Shown one piece after another: positions 1 through 4,884 of a stretch of 7,695 nucleotides of DNA; the first letter of the stretch is position 1, and the number at the start of each line of letters is the position of its first letter. Location of the stretch: contig JAZRXC010000052.1 of the NCBI GenBank assembly GCA_045600025.1, positions 1-7,695 of the forward strand, read 5' to 3'. The position numbers and the translations under genes are program-made. The notes under the pieces are model-generated. The model saw only the letters and a list, made by a program, of their open reading frames with translations. It had not been told where the DNA came from and ran no database searches. Source of the stretch: UBA3774 sp045600025 (GTDB lineage Bacteria > Bacillota > Clostridia > Lachnospirales > Lachnospiraceae).

Positions 1-59
1 GGAATAATCCTGGTCAATTGGATAGTTAAAAACATCTTTCTTTTTGCAGGCAATCCGCT

Positions 60-76
60 GATATAATAATCATATC
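60..76. promoter_or_regulatory. AT-rich imperfect palindrome upstream of feo promoter
   Basis: The 17-bp stretch GATATAATAATCATATC is an imperfect palindrome: seven of eight arm positions pair around a central base. It ends 15 bp before the feoAB -35 hexamer. It is AT-rich and vaguely Fur/PerR-box-like, but matches the classical 19-bp Fur consensus at only about half of its positions. It may be a second metalloregulator site or a chance AT-rich symmetry. Confidence 0.2.
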
Positions 77-91
77 TAAGCGCAAATGATA

Positions 92-120
92 TTGACAAAC
101 GAGTTAGCATGTGCTAACTT
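92..120 (+). promoter_or_regulatory. Promoter of feoAB
   Basis: TTGACA at 92-97 is a perfect -35 hexamer. After a 17-bp spacer, TAACTT at 115-120 serves as a weak -10, helped by an extended TG (112-113) one base upstream. Transcription would start near 127. The first palindromic operator overlaps the spacer and -10, and the second covers the start site. This layout suits repression by a metal-loaded regulator. Confidence 0.6.
102..119. promoter_or_regulatory. Operator palindrome 1 in feoAB promoter
   Basis: AGTTAGCATGTGCTAACT has perfect 8-bp arms around a 2-nt centre. It overlaps the promoter spacer and -10. The TTAG-N6-CTAA core matches the half-site spacing of DtxR/IdeR-type iron-regulator boxes, so a DtxR/MntR-family repressor is the best guess (inference). 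An almost identical site begins 25 bp downstream. Confidence 0.6.
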
Positions 121-126
121 GTTTTT

Positions 127-144
127 AGTTAGCAACGGCTAACT
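127..144. promoter_or_regulatory. Operator palindrome 2 between feoAB start site and RBS
   Basis: AGTTAGCAACGGCTAACT has perfect 7-bp arms around a 4-nt centre. It shares arms and total length (18 bp) with the upstream operator. It covers the predicted transcription start and ends 5 nt before the GAGG ribosome binding site at 150-153. The 25-bp start-to-start spacing is about two and a half helical turns, so the two bound proteins would lie on opposite faces of the DNA. Confidence 0.6.
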
Positions 145-163
145 GAGATGAGGATGGTTTGTG

Positions 164-2500
164 ATGAATTTAAGAGAACTCAAAATAGGCGAATCGGCTA
201 TTATTGAAAGCGTCGGCGGTGAAGGCGCACTCAGACAACATTTTCTCGACATGGGGCTTATTCCCGGATCTATGGTTACACTTGAGAAATATGCACCCAT
301 GGGTGATCCGATGGAGCTGCGCGTGCATGATTATGAGCTTTCGCTTCGTTTGGAAGAAGCTGAACATATCGGCATTAAACCCGGTGTTAATGCAGGACCA
401 ATTGAGAAAAAGACTACTAAAAAAGCAATGCATCCGGGTCTTGGCGAATCCGGCAAATATCACGACAGGTCTGCTAAACCGGCATTTGCTAAGGGGGATA
501 TTATTACATTTGCCCTGGTCGGTAATCAGAACTGCGGTAAAACAACACTTTTTAATCAGCTCACGGGTTCAAATCAGCACGTCGGTAATTTTCCCGGTGT
601 TACAGTTGACAGAAAAGACGGGCAAATCAGGGGAATAGAAGATACTCTCGTTACGGATCTTCCGGGCATATATTCGCTGTCACCTTTTTCTAACGAAGAA
701 ATAGTTTCCCGCGATTTTATTATTAATACAAAACCTGCCTGCATTATTAATATTGCAGACGCGACAAATATTGAGCGAAATCTCTATCTGACGATGCAGC
801 TTATGGAACTCGGCATTCCTATGGTTCTGGCGCTTAACATGATGGATGAGGTCAGAGAGAACGGCGGTTCAATAGATATTAACGAGCTTGAGCATGCGCT
901 TGGCATCCCTGTCGTTGCTATCTCCGCGGTAAAAAATGAAGGTGTTGATGAGCTGATTCGTCACGCTGTTCATATAGCAAGATATCAGGAAAAGCCCGTT
1001 GAACACGATTTCTGTGAGAAGAATGCAAATGGCGGTGCCATGCACAGATGTCTTCATACGGTTATGGCGACGATTGAGGACCATGCTGAGGCGGCGGGTA
1101 TTCCGCTTCGTTTTGCCGCGACAAAAGTTGTCGAAGGAGATAAGCTGGTTATTGATGCGCTTCATCTTGATGAAAATGAGCGCGAATTGATTGAGCATAC
1201 TATCCGCCAGCTAGAGGAGGAGAGCGGCCTTGACGGGCAGGCGGCTATCGCGCGCATGCGCTTCCGCTTTATCAACAAAGTCTGCGCAACGAGTGTTATC
1301 AAACCCCACGACAGCAAGCAGCACGTAAGAAGTAAAAATATTGATAAGATTCTTACGGGCAAATATACCGCAATACCGGCATTTATTCTTATCATGGCGC
1401 TGGTGTTCTATCTGACCTTTAATGTGATAGGCGCTTTTTTTCAGGGACTGCTTGAGCGTGGCATTAATGCGCTGGCAGAATTAGTTTCTTCGGCGCTTAT
1501 CGCAGGCGGTGCTGCGGATTGGCTACATTCGCTTGTAATCAACGGAATTTTTGCAGGTGTCGGCAGCGTTATTTCTTTCCTTCCGATTATTGTTACATTG
1601 TTCCTGTTTTTGTCGCTTCTTGAGGATAGCGGCTATATGGCGCGCATCGCTTTCGTTATGGATAAGCTCCTGCGTAAGATTGGTTTATCCGGGCGATCAA
1701 TAGTTCCGCTTCTTATTGGTTTCGGGTGCACTGTTCCTGCCGTTATGGCGAGTCGTACTTTGCCGTCAGAGCGTGATAGAAAAATGACAATTCTGCTTAC
1801 GCCTTTTATGAGTTGTACGGCTAAGCTTCCTATCTACGGTTTCTTTGTTGCAGCTTTCTTCCCGAAGCGTGGTGGACTTATTATGGTTGGGCTGTATTTG
1901 CTCAGCATTATCTTAGGTATCTTGGTTGCGCTTGTTGCTAAGAAAACGGCGTTTAAGGGTGAGGCCGTTCCTTTTGTTATGGAGCTTCCTAATTACCGTA
2001 TGCCGGGCCTTAAGAACGTCCTTCATCTTCTTTGGGATAAGGCAAAAGATTTCTTAGAGCGTGCTTTTTCGGTTATTTTCATAGCTAGTATTATCATCTG
2101 GCTTCTTACATCATTTGACCTTCATCTTAATCTTGTGGCAGATTCGTCACTTAGTATTCTGGCTCTTCTTGCCGGTCTTATTGCTCCGGCTTTTTCGGCT
2201 TGGGGCTGCGGCAGCTGGAAGATTGTTACTTCGCTTATTACCGGTTTTATGGCTAAGGAGAGTGTTGTGTCAGGGCTTATGGTTTTATATGGCGGTTCGG
2301 AGGCTCTTTTGGCTGAACTTTCCGTGCCTTCTGCTGCGGCGCTTCTTGTTTTCTGCCTTCTTTATACTCCGTGTGTTGCGGCTATTAATGCGATTAGGCG
2401 TGAGCTTGGCGCTTGGTGGGCGGCTTTTGTCATCATCTTCCAGTGCGTGCTTGCCTGGCTCGCAGCATATGCTACTTTCTTAATTGTCGGTTTGTTATGA
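164..2500 (+). CDS. feoB: Fused FeoA-FeoB ferrous iron transporter
   Basis: This is a GTP-dependent Fe(II) importer of the cytoplasmic membrane, about 778 residues long. Residues 1-75 form a FeoA-type SH3-like domain (note the LxxMGLIPG-like stretch near 29-36), which is a separate protein in many bacteria. After a linker comes the FeoB G-domain: G1 GNQNCGKT at 120-127, G2 Thr147 in NFPGVT, G3 DLPG at 165-168, G4 NMMD at 225-228 and G5 SA near 254. Residues 400-778 are the membrane part with two Gate motifs, GCTVPA (521-526, conserved Cys522) and SCTAKLP (550-556, Cys551), plus a later YTPC motif. Length and domain order are normal for a clostridial FeoAB fusion, and the frame is intact. The start is ambiguous: GTG at 161 and ATG at 164 share the GAGG at 150-153, and ATG is preferred here. 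The gene stands alone behind a promoter with two operator-like palindromes, so iron repression is expected. Confidence 0.95.
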   Translation: MNLRELKIGESAIIESVGGEGALRQHFLDMGLIPGSMVTLEKYAPMGDPMELRVHDYELSLRLEEAEHIGIKPGVNAGPIEKKTTKKAMHPGLGESGKYHDRSAKPAFAKGDIITFALVGNQNCGKTTLFNQLTGSNQHVGNFPGVTVDRKDGQIRGIEDTLVTDLPGIYSLSPFSNEEIVSRDFIINTKPACIINIADATNIERNLYLTMQLMELGIPMVLALNMMDEVRENGGSIDINELEHALGIPVVAISAVKNEGVDELIRHAVHIARYQEKPVEHDFCEKNANGGAMHRCLHTVMATIEDHAEAAGIPLRFAATKVVEGDKLVIDALHLDENERELIEHTIRQLEEESGLDGQAAIARMRFRFINKVCATSVIKPHDSKQHVRSKNIDKILTGKYTAIPAFILIMALVFYLTFNVIGAFFQGLLERGINALAELVSSALIAGGAADWLHSLVINGIFAGVGSVISFLPIIVTLFLFLSLLEDSGYMARIAFVMDKLLRKIGLSGRSIVPLLIGFGCTVPAVMASRTLPSERDRKMTILLTPFMSCTAKLPIYGFFVAAFFPKRGGLIMVGLYLLSIILGILVALVAKKTAFKGEAVPFVMELPNYRMPGLKNVLHLLWDKAKDFLERAFSVIFIASIIIWLLTSFDLHLNLVADSSLSILALLAGLIAPAFSAWGCGSWKIVTSLITGFMAKESVVSGLMVLYGGSEALLAELSVPSAAALLVFCLLYTPCVAAINAIRRELGAWWAAFVIIFQCVLAWLAAYATFLIVGLL

Positions 2501-2502
2501 AA

Positions 2503-2757
2503 TAGCGGCGCATTTGCAACGGCAAACGTGTCGCGACGCCTACCTCGTCTTCGCCGCCTCCTTGCTCTGCGCATCTTCCCCGCACGCTTAAAGAGGCACA
2601 ACTCGACGGACCAATTTGTCGCCAACTGCGTTGGCTCGTTTTCCACTGTAGTCGGACGCCGTAGGCGCCTCTCCTGCATCCGTCGGGCGCCTCTTACGGT
2701 GCGTATCAGTGCGCAGAGCTTCGTCGGCACGTTTGCCTTATGCTAAATGCGCCGTAT
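2503..2757. repeat. G+C-rich long imperfect palindrome (MITE-like or structured RNA)
   Basis: This gene-free stretch is about 59% G+C and its two arms pair: CGGCGCATTT (2506-2515) with 2745-2754; GCA (2516-2518) with 2741-2743; GGCAAACGTG plus TCG (2521-2533) with 2725-2737; GCTCTGCGCA (2564-2573) with 2710-2719; CGCAC (2581-2585) with 2699-2703; AAGAGGC (2591-2597) with 2689-2695; CGACGGA (2604-2610) with 2679-2685. That is about 55 bp of pairs with small internal loops and a 30-nt extra segment in the left arm. The centre holds two more hairpins: GCCAAC-TGC-GTTGGC (2621-2635), and 2655-2669 with a GTA loop and one mismatch. TA dinucleotides flank the outer ends. It has no U-tract and no credible coding. 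It may be a non-autonomous mobile element, a structured RNA, or a repeat serving as the feoB transcript end. Confidence 0.7.
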
Positions 2758-2763
2758 ATGCGC

Positions 2764-2792
2764 TTGACTTAGATTGACCTGAAATATATAAT
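2764..2792 (+). promoter_or_regulatory. Promoter upstream of small ORF and glnS
   Basis: TTGACT (2764-2769) and a perfect TATAAT (2787-2792) are separated by 17 bp. Predicted transcription start is about 2798-2800, only 2-4 nt before the ATG of the 46-residue ORF and about 170 nt before the glnS start. The transcript would therefore be nearly leaderless for the small ORF, or would carry a long leader for glnS. Confidence 0.65.
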
Positions 2793-2801
2793 CAAATAGT
2801 T

Positions 2802-2942
2802 ATGAAAAACACAGAAAAAAAAGACACAAAGAAAAAAACACCCGAGACTAAACCCCAACAATTAGACGAAACCTGGGCTGAAGATGCAGTGCAGGAACTC
2901 CTTGATTATTGGGAAGAACACGGCGTGTATATCAGAGAATGA
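2802..2942 (+). CDS. Hypothetical small protein, 46 residues
   Basis: This is a 46-codon ORF from ATG to TGA just after a strong promoter. The N-terminal 20 residues are Lys/Thr/Pro-rich (begins MKNTEKKDTKKK) and probably disordered. The C-terminal half (ETWAEDAVQELLDYWEEHG) reads as an acidic amphipathic helix with two Trp. There is no signal peptide or membrane segment, and I do not recognise a family. No Shine-Dalgarno sequence precedes the ATG, which lies only a few bases from the predicted transcript start, so translation would be leaderless or weak. The frame ends 28 nt before glnS and is probably co-transcribed with it. Tandem Gln codons (CAA CAA, codons 19-20) make a leader-peptide role for glnS conceivable, but no attenuator hairpin is visible. 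It could also be untranslated leader. Confidence 0.42.
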   Translation: MKNTEKKDTKKKTPETKPQQLDETWAEDAVQELLDYWEEHGVYIRE

Positions 2943-2970
2943 GAGGAGCGGCAAAGTTCGCGTATTTTCC

Positions 2971-4674
2971 ATGAGTGATGAAATAAAAACAACACAGGAA
3001 ACTTCTGACTGCGAGGAAAAAGTTTCTCGCAATTTTATTGAGCAGGCTATAGATAAAGACCTGGCAGAAGGCGTGTATGACACAGTACACACCCGCTTTC
3101 CGCCGGAGCCTAACGGATATCTTCATATCGGCCACGCCAAATCCATAATCCTGAATTCAGGACTTGCTAAGCAGTACGGCGGCAAGTTTAATCTGCGTTT
3201 TGATGACACCAATCCGACTAAAGAAAAGTCTGAGTTTGTAGAGTCAATCAAGCAGGATGTAGCATGGCTCGGTGCTGAATACGAGGACAGACTTTTCTTT
3301 GCATCAAATTATTTCGACAAGATGTATGAGTGCGCAGTAGATCTCATTAAGAAGGGCAAGGCGTATGTCAGCAGCCTTAGTGCAGATGAGATTCGTGAAT
3401 ACCGCGGTACGCTTACCGAGCCCGGAAAGGACGATCCTAATCGTGAGCGCCCTATGGAAGAGAATCTGCAGTTATTTGAAGATATGCGCGCAGGTAAGTA
3501 CGAAGATGGTTCGCTTGTTCTTCGCGCAAAGATTGATATGTCATCACCTAACATCAATATGCGCGATCCCATCATATACCGCGTTGCCCATATGACGCAC
3601 CACAATACCGGTGACAAATGGTGCATTTACCCGATGTATGATTTTGCTCATCCGATTGAGGACGCAGTTGAGGGCATTACGCATTCTATCTGCACGCTTG
3701 AGTTCGAAGACCATCGCCCGCTTTATGACTGGGTAGTTACCGAGTGCGGATTTGATCCCAAGCCTCGTCAGATAGAGTTTGCCAAGCTTTATTTAAAGAA
3801 CGTTGTTACCGGTAAGCGTTATATCAAGAAGCTTGTAGAAGACGGCATAGTTGACGGTTGGGATGATCCGAGACTTGTATCAATCAGCGGACTTCGCCGC
3901 CGTGGTTATACCCCTGAAGCTATACGCATGTTTGTTGAGATAAGCGGCATATCCAAGAGCCAGTCTATCGCTGAGATGCCTGCACTTGAGTATTGCATCC
4001 GTGAGGATCTCAAGCTTAAGAAGCCGCGTATGATGGCTGTGCTCGACCCCGTGAAGGTTATTATCGATAACTATCCAGAGGGGCAAATAGAGTATCTGGA
4101 CGCTGCTAATAACTTAGAAAATCCGGAACTCGGCAGTCGTAAGCTTCCTTTCGGTCGCGAGATTTATATTGAGCGCGAAGACTTTATGGAAGAACCGCCT
4201 AAGAAGTATTTCCGCCTATTCCCGGGCAACGAGGTTCGCCTGATGAATGCTTACTTCGTAACCTGCACGAGTTATGAGAAGGATGAAGATGGTAAGGTTT
4301 GCCTGATTCATTGCACATATGATCCTGAGACAAAGAGCGGAAGCGGTTTTGAAGGACGCAAGGTTAAGGGCACCATTCATTGGGTTGCAGCTGAAACTGC
4401 AAGACAGGCCACGGTTCGTCTGTATGAGAATATCGTTGATGAGGAGAAGGGTGTATATAACGAGGAGGACGGCAGTCTGAATCTGAATCCTAATTCTCTC
4501 ACAGTTGTGAAAGCTTTTGTTGAGCCGGCACTTATGGATGCTGTGGCAGATGACAAATTCCAGTTTGTCAGAAACGGTTTTTATGTAGCGGACCTTAAGG
4601 ATTCTGCTCCGGGAGCACCGGTATTTAACCGTATTGTTTCACTTAAGAGCTCATTTAAGCTTCCGACTGCTTAA
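2971..4674 (+). CDS. glnS: Glutaminyl-tRNA synthetase
   Basis: This class I aminoacyl-tRNA synthetase charges tRNA-Gln with glutamine in the cytoplasm. The product is 567 residues, close to the usual ~550. Seen in order: PPEPNGYLHIGH with the HIGH signature at 52-55; RFDDTNP at 76-82; the GlnRS/GluRS catalytic core; VDGWDDPR at 294-301 followed by SGLRRRGYT; then the C-terminal beta-barrel anticodon-binding region from about 345 to the end. The KMSKS-equivalent loop, MSKR in many bacterial GlnRS, reads TGKR (280-283), keeping only the Lys-Arg. The start is set at MSDEIK: the open frame extends upstream to 2884, but that part overlaps the small ORF and looks non-coding. The only SD-like AGGAG (2944-2948) is an unusually long 22 nt from the ATG. 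No terminator separates glnS from the tRNA gene promoter that begins 7 bp after its stop. Confidence 0.95.
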   Translation: MSDEIKTTQETSDCEEKVSRNFIEQAIDKDLAEGVYDTVHTRFPPEPNGYLHIGHAKSIILNSGLAKQYGGKFNLRFDDTNPTKEKSEFVESIKQDVAWLGAEYEDRLFFASNYFDKMYECAVDLIKKGKAYVSSLSADEIREYRGTLTEPGKDDPNRERPMEENLQLFEDMRAGKYEDGSLVLRAKIDMSSPNINMRDPIIYRVAHMTHHNTGDKWCIYPMYDFAHPIEDAVEGITHSICTLEFEDHRPLYDWVVTECGFDPKPRQIEFAKLYLKNVVTGKRYIKKLVEDGIVDGWDDPRLVSISGLRRRGYTPEAIRMFVEISGISKSQSIAEMPALEYCIREDLKLKKPRMMAVLDPVKVIIDNYPEGQIEYLDAANNLENPELGSRKLPFGREIYIEREDFMEEPPKKYFRLFPGNEVRLMNAYFVTCTSYEKDEDGKVCLIHCTYDPETKSGSGFEGRKVKGTIHWVAAETARQATVRLYENIVDEEKGVYNEEDGSLNLNPNSLTVVKAFVEPALMDAVADDKFQFVRNGFYVADLKDSAPGAPVFNRIVSLKSSFKLPTA

Positions 4675-4680
4675 TAGATG

Positions 4681-4709
4681 TTGACATAGAAGCCAATCTA
4701 TGATAGCAT
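4681..4709 (+). promoter_or_regulatory. Promoter of tRNA-Ser gene
   Basis: TTGACA (4681-4686), a 17-bp spacer and TAGCAT (4704-4709) with an extended TG at 4701-4702 make a strong sigma-A type promoter. It starts 7 bp after the glnS stop. Predicted transcription start is near 4716, 17 nt before the mature tRNA. A small hairpin, GTTGCG (4714-4719) with CGCGAC (4725-4730), lies in the 5' leader. Confidence 0.6.
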
Positions 4710-4732
4710 ACACGTTGCGCATGACGCGACTC

Positions 4733-4818
4733 GGAGAGGTATCGAAGTGGTCATAACGAGGCGGTCTTGAAAACCGTTTGTCCGAAAGGGCGCATGGGTT
4801 CGAATCCCATCCTCTCCG
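4733..4818 (+). tRNA. tRNA-Ser (anticodon UGA)
   Basis: A complete class II cloverleaf of 86 nt. The acceptor stem pairs GGAGAGG (4733-4739) with CCTCTCC (4811-4817), and the discriminator is G4818 as expected for serine. The anticodon stem is GCGGT/ACCGT with loop CTTGAAA, giving anticodon TGA at 4768-4770, which reads UCA and probably other UCN codons. A long variable arm follows (TTGTCCGAAAGGGCG), then a T-arm with loop TTCGAAT. The 3' CCA is not encoded. The gene has its own promoter and a hairpin terminator immediately downstream. Confidence 0.96.
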
Positions 4819-4863
4819 TACATACGAAAAGACACAGGTAAGACCTGTGTCTTTTCGTATGTA
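4819..4863. terminator. Bidirectional intrinsic terminator, perfect 21-bp stem
   Basis: Bases 4819-4839 and 4843-4863 are exact reverse complements around an AAG loop. The inner core GACACAGGT/ACCTGTGTC is flanked by AAAA on the left and TTTT on the right, giving a U-run after the core in both directions. It begins one base after the tRNA and lies 21 nt beyond the stop of the minus-strand permease gene, so it can end both convergent transcripts. Confidence 0.85.
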
Positions 4864-4865
4864 AT

Positions 4866-4882
4866 GGTGGATTCGAACCGCC
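4866..4882 (-). other. tRNA T-arm-like fragment
   Basis: Read on the minus strand, this gives GGCGG-TTCGAAT-CCACC, the shape of a tRNA T-arm (5-bp stem with one C-A mismatch, canonical 7-nt loop). It lies between the ABC operon stop codon and the terminator hairpin. No acceptor stem, anticodon arm or D-arm accompanies it. It may be a relic of a tRNA gene or an old integration site, or a chance match. Confidence 0.3.
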
Positions 4883-4884
4883 AC

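Noticed and set aside
1..66. Possible C-terminus of an upstream gene (frame 1 open to TAA at 64-66, hydrophobic translation ending FLFAGNPLI)
   Set aside because: Only 21 codons at the window edge, AT-rich, and no recognisable motif; an open frame this short is expected by chance.
869..1395. Minus-strand open frames inside feoB
   Set aside because: They are shadows of the conserved feoB frame, with no protein-like features or ribosome binding sites.
2362..2746. Arg-rich open frames on both strands across the G+C-rich palindrome (122 and 72 codons)
   Set aside because: They are low-complexity Arg-rich translations of a palindromic G+C-rich sequence; one runs into feoB antisense, neither has a ribosome binding site, and both overlap the paired arms.
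2884..2970. N-terminal extension of glnS from the first in-frame ATG
   Set aside because: It overlaps the small ORF in another frame, adds residues not expected for GlnRS, and has no SD at its ATG.
4651..4884. Minus-strand 77-codon frame covering the tRNA
   Set aside because: It is the antisense translation of tRNA-Ser and its terminator (GWDSNPCALSDKRFSRPP is the familiar artefact), with no independent support.
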